Below are positions 1 to 9,311 of a DNA stretch of 64,000 bases, one piece after another. Source of the DNA: Aporhodopirellula rubra (GTDB taxonomy: Bacteria > Planctomycetota > Planctomycetia > Pirellulales > Pirellulaceae); the NCBI RefSeq assembly GCF_014192335.1, contig NZ_JACHXU010000005.1, positions 186,001 to 250,000 of the forward strand, written 5' to 3'. The first letter of the stretch is position 1, and each line of letters starts with the position of its first letter. The notes below the pieces were generated by a model. It saw nothing but the letters and a program-made list of their open reading frames with translations. It did not search any database and had not been told where the DNA came from. A program made the translations under genes and the position numbers.

Positions 1-1
1 A

Positions 2-1021
2 CTGATGGATGTCTGCGGCGGGCAAACCCACAACCTCGTCCGGTATGGCATCGAACGAGAATTGGCTGACTGTGTTGAACTGATTCATGGTCCTGGGTGC
101 CCCGTCTGCGTCACCGCCACCGAACTAATTGACTTTGCCGTGGCACTTGCACTTCGCCCGAACACAATCGTCGCGAGTTTCGGTGACATGCTTCGCGTCC
201 CAGGCAGTAGCCAGTCGTTGATGCAGGCACGTGAACGCGGCGGGAGAATCCAAATTGTCTACTCACCTCTCGATGCGTTAGCTCTTGCTCGCCAACACCC
301 GAACGCTGAAATCGTTTTCCTGGCGGTGGGCTTTGAGACGACGGCCCCCGCGACTGCACTGGCGGTGATTCAAGCAACGAAGCTCAGCCTCAACAATTTT
401 TCGATCGTTCCCGCTCACGTGCGTGTGCTTCCGGCCATGGAAACCATCATGCGAATGCCAGACAACCGCGTCGAGGGTTTTCTGGCCGCCGGTCACGTTT
501 GCTGCATCACCGGTTTCGAAGCCTACCAACCTTTTGCGTCGCGGTTTCGCGTGCCTATCGTGATCACTGGTTTTGAACCGATTGATCTGCTGCGAGGAAT
601 TTTGAAAACAGTCGAACTTTTGGAAACAGGACAGGCCATCGTAAAAAACCAGTACAGTCGAACCGTTCAACGTCAAGGCAACCTAGCCGCACAATCGATC
701 ATCGACCAAGTATACGAAGTCGACGATCGAGATTGGCGCGGGTTCGGAACGATCTCGGGTGGAGGCTACCGACTGCGAGCGGAATACAGCCTCATGAACG
801 CACGACAAAAGTTCGCCGACGTCCTACCGCCAAAGGGTCGGGGCGATGTCGATTGCCGCGGCGCCGACGTGATGTCGGGGAAAATCAAACCCAAACAATG
901 CCCCGCCTTCGCAACCACGTGCACGCCGCAATCACCACTCGGCGCCCCCATGGTATCAAGTGAGGGTGCCTGTGCGGCGTACTATCGATTTGAACCATTG
1001 CCGATCAAGGTGCCATCATGA
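2..1021 (+). CDS. hypD: HypD, [NiFe]-hydrogenase maturation protein (5' end outside window)
   Basis: HypD is the scaffold on which, with HypC, the Fe(CN)2CO group of [NiFe] hydrogenases is built in the cytoplasm. The frame is already open at the left edge, and the first residues (DVCGGQTHN) match the conserved motif that normally lies about 35-40 residues into HypD, so the true start is upstream of the window. Visible signatures are CGGQTH, the GPGCPVCVT motif, and the C-terminal Fe-S region with cysteines in DCRGAD, KQCPAF, TTCTPQ and EGACAAYY. The stop overlaps the hypE start (ATGA), so the two are translationally coupled. Family assignment is secure; the missing N-terminus cannot be judged. 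Confidence 0.95.
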   Translation: MMDVCGGQTHNLVRYGIERELADCVELIHGPGCPVCVTATELIDFAVALALRPNTIVASFGDMLRVPGSSQSLMQARERGGRIQIVYSPLDALALARQHPNAEIVFLAVGFETTAPATALAVIQATKLSLNNFSIVPAHVRVLPAMETIMRMPDNRVEGFLAAGHVCCITGFEAYQPFASRFRVPIVITGFEPIDLLRGILKTVELLETGQAIVKNQYSRTVQRQGNLAAQSIIDQVYEVDDRDWRGFGTISGGGYRLRAEYSLMNARQKFADVLPPKGRGDVDCRGADVMSGKIKPKQCPAFATTCTPQSPLGAPMVSSEGACAAYYRFEPLPIKVPS

Positions 1022-2073
1022 ACGCTCCCATGTCACCACTCGCGTGTCCTCGTCCAACAACATCAGATCAAACCATCACTCTGGCCCACGGTGAAGGCGG
1101 CAAGATGATGCGGAATCTGATTCGTGACCGCATCGTCTCGAAGCTCGGAGAAACGAACGTTCAAAGGTTCAGCGATGCCGCCTGCGTGGGAACGATCAAA
1201 GGCAACGTCGCGATCTCGACGGACAGCTATGTCGTTTCCCCGCTGTTTTTCCCGGGAGGCGATATCGGAACTCTCGCGGTCCACGGCACCATCAATGACT
1301 TAGCCATGGCGGGTGCCTCACCTCTCTTCCTCACACTATCACTGATTTTGGAAGAGGGGCTCCCTTTTGAAGTCTTCGACCGAGTCATCGACAGCATCGC
1401 CGAGACCGCGAACACCTGCGGGGTCCCAATCGTTGCCGGCGACACCAAAGTGGTTACCAAGGGAGCCGCCGACGGGATGTTCCTCAACACGACGGGCGTT
1501 GGAGTCCATCACGACGATCAACGCATGTCCGCGAAGCAAATTCAGCCAGGTGACACGTTAGTTGTGTCGGGACCGATCGCGCGGCACGGGATTGCTGTCC
1601 TCGCCGCTCGCGAATCGCTCGAATTCATGCCACCACCAGCATCCGATTCTGCCGCACTCCACCGAGTGGCAGCAGACTTACAAAGCGCACTTGGCAACGA
1701 TCTGAGAACCATGCGTGACGCAACACGTGGCGGTGTTGCCGCGGTGCTTCATGAGTGGGCCGAAGAATCCACTCTCGCGATGTGGGTCGACGAAGCCCAA
1801 CTTCCGCTGCTCCCTGAAACACGCGGCGTCTGTGAACTACTCGGTTTGGACCCGATGTTCGTCGCCAACGAAGGCACCTTTGTCGCGGCAATTGCTTCCC
1901 ACCGGACAGAAGACGCCATTTCGGTGATGAAAACTCATTCCAGTTGCGGCGATCCCGCACCGATCGGATACGCTCGTCGACGTGAAATTTCTCCGGTTTT
2001 GGTCTCTCGAGGCATGGGTGGTGACCAACCACTCGATGAACCCATCGCCGCAATGCTGCCCCGAATCTGCTGA
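1018..2073 (+). CDS. hypE: HypE, hydrogenase maturation carbamoyl dehydratase
   Basis: HypE takes a carbamoyl group from HypF onto its C-terminal cysteine and dehydrates it with ATP to the thiocyanate that supplies the cyanide ligands of [NiFe] hydrogenase. The 351-residue length is normal. The N-terminal HGEGGKMM motif, the DATRGGVA motif of the AIR-synthase/PurM fold and the diagnostic last residues PRIC, ending in the modified cysteine, are all present. The ATG overlaps the hypD stop by four bases. No hydrogenase structural gene lies in the window, so the target enzyme must be encoded elsewhere. The following gene starts about 280 bases downstream and is of an unrelated type. Confidence 0.95.
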   Translation: MNAPMSPLACPRPTTSDQTITLAHGEGGKMMRNLIRDRIVSKLGETNVQRFSDAACVGTIKGNVAISTDSYVVSPLFFPGGDIGTLAVHGTINDLAMAGASPLFLTLSLILEEGLPFEVFDRVIDSIAETANTCGVPIVAGDTKVVTKGAADGMFLNTTGVGVHHDDQRMSAKQIQPGDTLVVSGPIARHGIAVLAARESLEFMPPPASDSAALHRVAADLQSALGNDLRTMRDATRGGVAAVLHEWAEESTLAMWVDEAQLPLLPETRGVCELLGLDPMFVANEGTFVAAIASHRTEDAISVMKTHSSCGDPAPIGYARRREISPVLVSRGMGGDQPLDEPIAAMLPRIC

Positions 2074-2222
2074 TCGAGTTTCAACAACGACGCACTCCGC
2101 TGCGTTAGACTTACGTCAGGATCCTAGCTTCGAAATTGCATGACGCGAAACTGAAAAACGCGTGCCGTTCTGGTTCGCTACGATGCTTGCAATTCGGGCC
2201 CACTCTGCCACCATAGGCAAAT

Positions 2223-2250
2223 CAGCGTCGAGCATTTATTTGCGACGCTG
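2223..2250. repeat. Inverted repeat (8-bp stem, 12-nt loop) upstream of the VCBS gene
   Basis: CAGCGTCG (2223-2230) pairs perfectly with CGACGCTG (2243-2250) around an A/T-rich loop. It lies 176 bases after hypE and its last base is the G of an in-frame GTG. It may be a weak terminator for hypDE or a leader structure. No T-tract follows, so terminator function is doubtful. Confidence 0.4.
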
Positions 2251-2351
2251 TGTCCGCACGAAACAAGAACCTTAGACGTTCAAGACGTGGGCCACCGGTG
2301 CCGCCAATCCCAACGGCACGCCGACGCAATCGCTATTTTTCCGAGGAACGG

Positions 2352-5300
2352 ATGCGCAAAAAGAAATTCAACCAGAGCGGTAAACCCTCCCGTGACGCTC
2401 ACACGCCCTCTGAACAAAACACGGATCAATCTGCAGTTCAACCTCAATCGCGGCGGATCATTTTTAGCGCCGTCGGCGTTGTCGCGTTAGCATTGATCAC
2501 GGCATTCGTGATGCTGCAAACCAAAGACAAGGAACCGCAAACAGCCGATTCGAACGATACCGAGACCTCAGCCAGTGACGGACAACTCGAACGAACACGG
2601 CTCGCATTAGCGGAAACCGAAAACCTCAATTTGGTCAGCGCGGACGCGAACTGGAGCACACTCCATCAGCAATCGCCCGAAGATGCCTCGATCGCATTGA
2701 ACCGGGCGCTCAATCGTGTTTTGAGAGTGGACACGCTTTCATCTCAGGCGACCAACGCGGCTCTCGACGGAGACGAGAAAAAGGCAGCACGATCAAAGCT
2801 TCCTGACGCCATTTCGGATGCCCGAATTGCGATTGATGCGTATGCAAAGGTCTCGAAGGATCCGATCACTTCACAGTGGCTCAGCTCGGAAGTCGACCTT
2901 CACGAAGCATCGCTACTGCCCGGTTCGATGACCAAATCGATTCGGCGAGAGGTTTACGAACGATTATCGAAGACGATTCAAAGCGATCTCGGAAAGGACT
3001 CTCGTTCGATGATCCTCGGTGGCGTGATGGCGAAAGTCGTCGACCAGATGGAAGATCCGATCGACGGGCTGCCCCAAAAAGTTCTGGCGGACGCAGGCAA
3101 AGCGTTTGCGGCGTTGTCTGACCACCATCCCGACAACCTGTTTTTTGCATTGAGGGCCGCACGACTCAACATCGAAGACCGCAACCAGCGAGCGGCCGTG
3201 TACATCAAACGCTCACGCGAACTCACCTCCGCGATCGAACCCCTGATCAGTGCCGACACCCAAACGATCGGCATGACTCCGGGAGAACTCGTCGAAGAGA
3301 TCGTTTCCGCGATCAAATCTGAAGACTGGCAAACGGCCGAGAATCGCAATCTGTTGTGGTTCAATGTTCTCAACAGCAGCGAGATCATGAAAACCGACCG
3401 TCGCCGCGCCATGCCTCACCCGTTGGACCGGCTAAATTTTGACTCTCTTCGTGAACTTTCCGCGAAAGCTGCCGAGCAATCTCCGATCGCGAAGGGTTCT
3501 TCGAAAATTCAATATGAAAGCGTCCCACTCGCCGATTCATCGATGAGTCGAATCGTTCAAGCGATCGACTTTGATCTTGATCTTGACTCTGACCTCGTGA
3601 GTTCGGACGACGGAGGAACAGTGGTACTCTGGCAAAATGACGAAAAAAGTTGGCAGAAAGCCGGACAGGTTGTACTAGACATCGTCCCGTCCGAAATCTT
3701 CGTTGCCGACCTGTTCATCGTCGACAGCAGCTCTCCGGGACGCTTGCGAGCCGATCGCGCAAACTCCGATGACAGCGAGCGGATATCGAGTTCACGTCAC
3801 GACACATTCCTGCATTTGATTGCCTGCGGCGACGAAGGCGTGCGTGTGATTCGCATCGATGGCCGAACGACCGCAACCGATCAAACCCGCCTACAAGTCG
3901 TCGAACAGGATCTTGGACTTGGGGACATTCAAGGAGTCACGGCATCCGTTGCGGGAGATTTAGAAGCCGACGGTGACCTCGATCTTGTCTTCGCGACGAA
4001 AGAAAGCGGCGTCCGCATTTTTATCAATCGCGGCAATCGCACGTTCTTTGAACACCCGGATTCCGGTGAACAATTCGGGACCGACGACCCAATTTCATCG
4101 CTCGCGATCGCCGACCTCGATCGTGACTTGGACCTCGACATCGTGACAACACACGCATCGTCCGGTCGCGTCGGGATTTTGGAAAACATGCTGCACCTAC
4201 AATTTCGTGGGCGATACTTCGATGACATCCCCAAGATTGACGGCGCAGGGTCACTCGCGATTGAAGACATCGACGGGAACGTCTCTTGGGACCTTGTCAT
4301 CGGCGGAACTTCGACCTCAGCAATCGTGTTTTCACACACAGCCGACGCCGGCGCCTGGGTCGTCGACCGAGTAGAAACGAGCGAACACGGTTCGGAAAAT
4401 GCAGTTGTTGTCGATATCGACAACGATTCATGGATGGAAACGATCGCGAATGGCGAGTTTTCACGAATGGGCCCATGGGGGTGGTCGTCATGGGAACCAA
4501 TTGACGCATTCAATCCGTCACGAGATCTTACACACGCGGACTTCAACAAAGACGGGAGCATCGACCTGGCATCGGCATCCGACGAAGACATCGTGGTGAT
4601 GAACAATCGCAGTACTCCGATCGGGCACTACATCAATTTACGGTTCAAGGGCATCGACGATAACGCGAGCGGACGAGTGAATCACTACGCGATCGGCAGC
4701 GTTCTGGAAGCCCGATTTGGCCCGCACTACCGCGCCAGAATCGTCACGTCGCCGTCAACGCATTTCGGCCTCGATGGGCTCGATCAAGCAGGGAGCGTGC
4801 GGGCGATCTTGCCGAACGGACTGACCCAAACGATCGCAAATCCTCCAATCGATTCACTCGTCGAAGAAGAACAGACGCTCAAGGGTTCGTGCCCCTATTT
4901 GTATGCTTGGGACGGAGAAGGATTCGCCTTTGTCACTGATTGTCTGTGGGCTGCGCCACTCGGACTGCAGGTCGCTCACGGCGTTGTTGCCAAAGACCGA
5001 CCGTGGGAATACCTCAAACTCGACGGAAGAAACATTCGTCCCAAAGACGGCAAGTACGAACTGCGGATCACCGAGGAACTGTGGGAGGTTGCCTACTTTG
5101 ACGAAGTGCAACTCAGCGCGGTCGATCACCCAACCGATGTCGATGTCTGGACCAACGAAAAAGTCGGCCCCGGCAACATTGCCACCCCAACCACGTTCGC
5201 CTTCGCACCGAGTGATCGACATCCCGTTCGACATGCAGTGGACACGTCCGGCAACGACGTGACAGCAAAGCTCACTAGAATCGATCAAGACTTCGTTCAA

Positions 5301-6230
5301 GGTTTCGATCGTCGTCTTCGACAAGGTTTGTGCGAACCGCATTGGATCGACCTCGATTTCGGTGACAAACTCATCGAAGAAACGATCGCTTCTCGTGAGG
5401 ATTCATCAACCTCGATCTACCTGATCCTTACTGGATGGATCATGCCGACGGACGCGTCTTTGAACATTCAAATCGATCAGAATCCCGAGTTGGCGCCGAT
5501 TGAATTTCCATCAGTCTGGGTTCCCGACAATTCGAGCGATTCCGGATGGAAGAAAGCGATTCCCTTCATGGGTTTCCCGGGTGGAAAAACCAAGACGATT
5601 GTGGTCGACGTCACCGACATTGTGAACGCGAAGGATCCCCGATTCCGCGTGCGCACTTCCGCGCAAATCTACTGGGACGGGGCCGAGGTGGTGACGCAAT
5701 CTCAAACCACTGACACGGTGACACAAGACTGTGAACTGCTATCAGCGAACATCGCGTTTCACGGCTTTTCACGCCGCATCAAAGAGGGACCTCGTCAACC
5801 GGAAGTCTACGACTACCACGACGCGTCGCCTGCGTCGCGTTGGCCTCCGTTACGAGGCAAGCTTTCTCGTGAGGGCGACTGCATGGAGTTAGTGAACAAA
5901 TGGGACGATCAGATGGCGGTGATCAGTGGCGGAGACGAGATCAGACTCGAGTTCGCAGTTCCACCAAACGATCCGCCGGTAGGCTGGACGCGTGATTTCA
6001 TCCTGCACAGCGTTGGATGGGACAAGGACGCCGATCTGAACACGCTCACCGGGCAACAGATCGGGCCGCTTCCATTTCGTGAAATGAAACAGTATCCTCC
6101 GGGAGTGAATCAACACCCCAAGTCCGTCGTGGTCAACCAACTCAACCAAGGTCATCTCGGGCGAGAACAAACGTTCCGGTCATTCTGGTACCGCGAACAG
6201 AAGGCACCCGCGATGCGATTCGCGAAATAG
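2352..6230 (+). CDS. Membrane-anchored VCBS/FG-GAP protein with ASPIC/UnbV-type domain
   Basis: The 1292-residue protein has one N-terminal membrane segment (about residues 36-55) after a basic start, then a helical region of about 450 residues. VCBS/FG-GAP-like repeats follow at about 520-756, with Asp-rich calcium-type loops such as DLEADGDLDL and DLDRDLDLDI. An ASPIC/UnbV-like segment lies at about 763-836 and a long beta-rich C-terminal region contains Trp/Asp-rich motifs. The bulk should lie outside the cytoplasmic membrane. I chose ATG 2352 because a GAGGA Shine-Dalgarno-like site sits just ahead of it. The frame opens earlier at GTG 2250, but that codon lies in a hairpin and would add 34 very basic residues. 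It heads a run of three envelope genes with the cytochrome and CRTAC1-like genes. The precise role is unknown; binding or adhesion is inferred from the fold. Confidence 0.75.
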   Translation: MRKKKFNQSGKPSRDAHTPSEQNTDQSAVQPQSRRIIFSAVGVVALALITAFVMLQTKDKEPQTADSNDTETSASDGQLERTRLALAETENLNLVSADANWSTLHQQSPEDASIALNRALNRVLRVDTLSSQATNAALDGDEKKAARSKLPDAISDARIAIDAYAKVSKDPITSQWLSSEVDLHEASLLPGSMTKSIRREVYERLSKTIQSDLGKDSRSMILGGVMAKVVDQMEDPIDGLPQKVLADAGKAFAALSDHHPDNLFFALRAARLNIEDRNQRAAVYIKRSRELTSAIEPLISADTQTIGMTPGELVEEIVSAIKSEDWQTAENRNLLWFNVLNSSEIMKTDRRRAMPHPLDRLNFDSLRELSAKAAEQSPIAKGSSKIQYESVPLADSSMSRIVQAIDFDLDLDSDLVSSDDGGTVVLWQNDEKSWQKAGQVVLDIVPSEIFVADLFIVDSSSPGRLRADRANSDDSERISSSRHDTFLHLIACGDEGVRVIRIDGRTTATDQTRLQVVEQDLGLGDIQGVTASVAGDLEADGDLDLVFATKESGVRIFINRGNRTFFEHPDSGEQFGTDDPISSLAIADLDRDLDLDIVTTHASSGRVGILENMLHLQFRGRYFDDIPKIDGAGSLAIEDIDGNVSWDLVIGGTSTSAIVFSHTADAGAWVVDRVETSEHGSENAVVVDIDNDSWMETIANGEFSRMGPWGWSSWEPIDAFNPSRDLTHADFNKDGSIDLASASDEDIVVMNNRSTPIGHYINLRFKGIDDNASGRVNHYAIGSVLEARFGPHYRARIVTSPSTHFGLDGLDQAGSVRAILPNGLTQTIANPPIDSLVEEEQTLKGSCPYLYAWDGEGFAFVTDCLWAAPLGLQVAHGVVAKDRPWEYLKLDGRNIRPKDGKYELRITEELWEVAYFDEVQLSAVDHPTDVDVWTNEKVGPGNIATPTTFAFAPSDRHPVRHAVDTSGNDVTAKLTRIDQDFVQGFDRRLRQGLCEPHWIDLDFGDKLIEETIASREDSSTSIYLILTGWIMPTDASLNIQIDQNPELAPIEFPSVWVPDNSSDSGWKKAIPFMGFPGGKTKTIVVDVTDIVNAKDPRFRVRTSAQIYWDGAEVVTQSQTTDTVTQDCELLSANIAFHGFSRRIKEGPRQPEVYDYHDASPASRWPPLRGKLSREGDCMELVNKWDDQMAVISGGDEIRLEFAVPPNDPPVGWTRDFILHSVGWDKDADLNTLTGQQIGPLPFREMKQYPPGVNQHPKSVVVNQLNQGHLGREQTFRSFWYREQKAPAMRFAK

Positions 6231-6411
6231 CATTTCCCGTCCGCAAATCAACATATTGGCATTCAGAAATCGACTAGAATATGGAGCATCCAATTCGAAT
6301 CCCCCAATGCATGCAAAGCATCAACATTTTCTGTCGCGCGGTCTCGCACACGCGCCATTGACCTACAACGGGAGTTGCCCCGCAACTCAATAATCGTTCC
6401 CGCCATTTCAA

Positions 6412-9255
6412 ATGAGTTCGGACGCCCCGCGTCACGCGACTGATACGCAACGGTTCATCGCCAATCATCAAAAGCAACCAAATTCAATGCCAACTGTTTC
6501 CTCGTCGAAGCCACCCGTTCGCCCGGTCACCCCCAGACTACGAGTCGTGTTGCACTTGGTGTTGATTCTATTCGGCGTTTTGCTAGCCAACGGACTCTAT
6601 CTCACTTCGATTACGTGGCTGCAACACTTCACGGGCCGAATTTACGAAGACCACTTCTACCAACTGATGTTTTTGGTGCACCTCGCGTTGGGGTTGTTGC
6701 TGATCGTCCCGACGATCGGTTTTGGCCTGCTACACATGGTCCGCAGTCGCAAGCGACGAAACCGTCGGGCGGTAAAAATTGGTTACGCGTTGTTCGCCGT
6801 CGCAATCGCGATCTTAGTCACAGGACTGCTTCTAATGCGGGTGGGATCGATCGCGATCGTGGACCCCACGAGCCGGAGTTTTGTTTATTGGGCTCACCTG
6901 ATTGCCCCATTGGCCGTCATCTGGCTCTATTGGCTGCATCGCCTAGTCGGTCCTCGAATCAAGTGGAATGTCGGCAAGCGTGTTGTGCTCGCGATCACGG
7001 TCATCGTCGCTGCGATGGTCGCGTTCCAAGCGTCCGACCCTCGCATCAGCGGCAACAAAGCACCTTTGCAAGGCGAGAAATATTTTGAACCGTCACTCGC
7101 TCGCACCGCGACAGGGAAATTCATCGCTGCTGAAACGCTGATGAATGACGACTACTGCCTTCGCTGCCATGAGGATCTGTCGAATTCGGCGTTCCATAGC
7201 GCCCACCGATTGAGCAGTTTCAACAACCCTGCCTATCGAGCATCCGTCCGAGAAACGCGTCGAGTGTCGCTCGAACGCATGGGATCCGTCCAGGCCTCGC
7301 GTTGGTGTGCCGGTTGCCACGACCCCGTGCCGTTTTTCTCGGGTGAGTTCGATGACCCAAATTACGACGATGTCGAAAATCCGACCGCACACGCGGGGCT
7401 GACCTGCGTCGCCTGCCATTCAATTCAGTCCGTCAACAGCAACGTCGGCAACGCGGACTACACCATTGCCGAACCTCAACATTACCCGTTTGCCTACAGC
7501 GAAAACCCACTGCTGCAAGAATTGAATTCGTTGATGGTGAAAGCCAAACCGAGGTTTCACAAACACGAAATGTTGAAACCGTTTCATAAGGAAGCAGAAT
7601 TCTGCAGCGTATGCCATAAAGTTTCGCTCCCCGGTGAAGTAACCAACTACAAGGAATTTCTCCGCGGGCAGAATCACTACGACAGCTACTTACTGTCGGG
7701 CGTTTCGGGACACGGGGCGAGAAGTTTTTACTACCCCCCCAAAGCTCAAACCAATTGCAACGAGTGCCACATGCCCGCTCTCGCCACCGATGAATTCGGG
7801 GCGAAATACATGGACGAACTCGGTCGCCTTGGTGTTCACAGTCACTTTTTCCCTAGTGCCAATACGGCGCTCGCGTATTGGATGGGTGACACGGAAGGCG
7901 TTCAGAGACATCGCGATTACCTACAGGGAACCCTGCGTGTGGACCTCTTTGGACTGCGTAAGGGAGGTTCAGTGAACGGCGAACTCATCGCGCCCTTAGG
8001 CGATCGCACCAAAGTGGATCCAGGTGAAACCTATCTCATCGAGACCGTACTTCGGACGCTAACGCTCGGTCACCACTTCACTCAAGGAACAACGGACTCG
8101 AACGAGATATGGATCGAGTTAACGGCGACGCAGGCGGGCAATGTGATCGGACGCAGCGGTCACCGAGACGATCGCGAGGCCGTCGAACCCGACTCTCATT
8201 TCGTTAATACGTTCATGCTGGACCGAGATGGAAATCGAATCAATCGTCGTAACGCCCAGGATATCTTCACTCCTCTGTACAGCCACCAAATCCCGCCCGG
8301 GGCAGGCCAGACCGTTCACTACCGTTTGACCACACCTACCGATTCGACCGAACCGATCGAGATCTCTGCTAGATTGCTTTATCGCAAGTTTGACACGGAA
8401 TATCTCGACTACATTCGCCGCGATCGCGACCCGAAACGTGACAAACTGGAGCTCGGTCGCCCTGGAGATCCGAACGACTTACCAATCATCGAGATCGCCA
8501 GCGACAAACTCGTTCTGGATTTCGGCGACGTGAACAACGAACCAAAAACCAAGACCGAACCTGACGCATTTCCGCTTTGGCAACGATGGAACGACTACGG
8601 AATCGGGATGCTCCTAAAAGGCAAAGCCGAACTGAGGCAGGCCGCCGACGCGTTTCGTCACGTCGAGGAACTCGGCCGCTTCGACGGCCCGCTTAACCTC
8701 GCACGCGTGCAATTCACCGAAGGCGATCTCGATGGAGCGACCGAATCGCTTCATCGCGCTGCCACGATGGAACCACTCCCACCGTCATGGACACACAGCT
8801 GGCTCAGTGGGATTGTGAACCGACAGCAAGGGAATCTCGACGCCGCCGCTGAATCACTCCGAAACGTTCTCGAAACCAAAATCGTGGAACGTGGCTTTGA
8901 TTTTTCGCTCGATTACGAAGTGCGAAACCAACTCGGCTTAACGCTCGTAGATCTATTTCAGCGTGCGGAGGTCCAAGGCGACAGCGACGCCTCTGAGCGT
9001 TTGCTCGCCGAAGCCGAAATGCACTTTGAGAAAGTCTTGGAAGTCGATTCCGAAAACGTCACTGCCCACGCCAACCTCGCTGAAATCTTTGCTTGGAGCG
9101 GCGACACTGAAAAAGCGGAACATCACCGAATGCTTCACGCGAAATACAAACCCGATGATAACGCCGCCGAAGTCGCCATTCCTGCCGCGCGAAGACGATA
9201 TCCCGCGGCAAATCACGCGGCCGAAGATCTCGTGATCTACGATTTGACCCCGTGA
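6412..9255 (+). CDS. Membrane multihaem cytochrome c with C-terminal TPR region
   Basis: This 947-residue protein has about five membrane segments (roughly residues 43-66, 84-106, 123-142, 158-178 and 188-206), several with histidines as in b-type cytochromes. A periplasmic region follows with five CXXCH haem-c motifs at 249, 299, 332, 398 and 449, of the kind found in cytochrome c554-like multihaem proteins. The C-terminal third (about residue 725 onward) is helical and TPR-like. It probably moves electrons across or along the cytoplasmic membrane; donor and acceptor cannot be read from sequence. It sits between two VCBS/UnbV proteins and downstream of hypDE. An internal ATG at 6487 could be the real start; both precede the first membrane segment. 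Confidence 0.8.
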   Translation: MSSDAPRHATDTQRFIANHQKQPNSMPTVSSSKPPVRPVTPRLRVVLHLVLILFGVLLANGLYLTSITWLQHFTGRIYEDHFYQLMFLVHLALGLLLIVPTIGFGLLHMVRSRKRRNRRAVKIGYALFAVAIAILVTGLLLMRVGSIAIVDPTSRSFVYWAHLIAPLAVIWLYWLHRLVGPRIKWNVGKRVVLAITVIVAAMVAFQASDPRISGNKAPLQGEKYFEPSLARTATGKFIAAETLMNDDYCLRCHEDLSNSAFHSAHRLSSFNNPAYRASVRETRRVSLERMGSVQASRWCAGCHDPVPFFSGEFDDPNYDDVENPTAHAGLTCVACHSIQSVNSNVGNADYTIAEPQHYPFAYSENPLLQELNSLMVKAKPRFHKHEMLKPFHKEAEFCSVCHKVSLPGEVTNYKEFLRGQNHYDSYLLSGVSGHGARSFYYPPKAQTNCNECHMPALATDEFGAKYMDELGRLGVHSHFFPSANTALAYWMGDTEGVQRHRDYLQGTLRVDLFGLRKGGSVNGELIAPLGDRTKVDPGETYLIETVLRTLTLGHHFTQGTTDSNEIWIELTATQAGNVIGRSGHRDDREAVEPDSHFVNTFMLDRDGNRINRRNAQDIFTPLYSHQIPPGAGQTVHYRLTTPTDSTEPIEISARLLYRKFDTEYLDYIRRDRDPKRDKLELGRPGDPNDLPIIEIASDKLVLDFGDVNNEPKTKTEPDAFPLWQRWNDYGIGMLLKGKAELRQAADAFRHVEELGRFDGPLNLARVQFTEGDLDGATESLHRAATMEPLPPSWTHSWLSGIVNRQQGNLDAAAESLRNVLETKIVERGFDFSLDYEVRNQLGLTLVDLFQRAEVQGDSDASERLLAEAEMHFEKVLEVDSENVTAHANLAEIFAWSGDTEKAEHHRMLHAKYKPDDNAAEVAIPAARRRYPAANHAAEDLVIYDLTP

Positions 9256-9311
9256 TCCTCAACGTCACCTTGATCCAGACGCGCAAACGCACCCCCGATT
9301 GATCGAAACGC

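Noticed and set aside
3929-4606. Minus-strand frame of 225 residues opposite the VCBS repeats
   Set aside because: It is a Ser/Arg-rich reverse reading of Asp-rich calcium-loop codons, with no motif or start signal.
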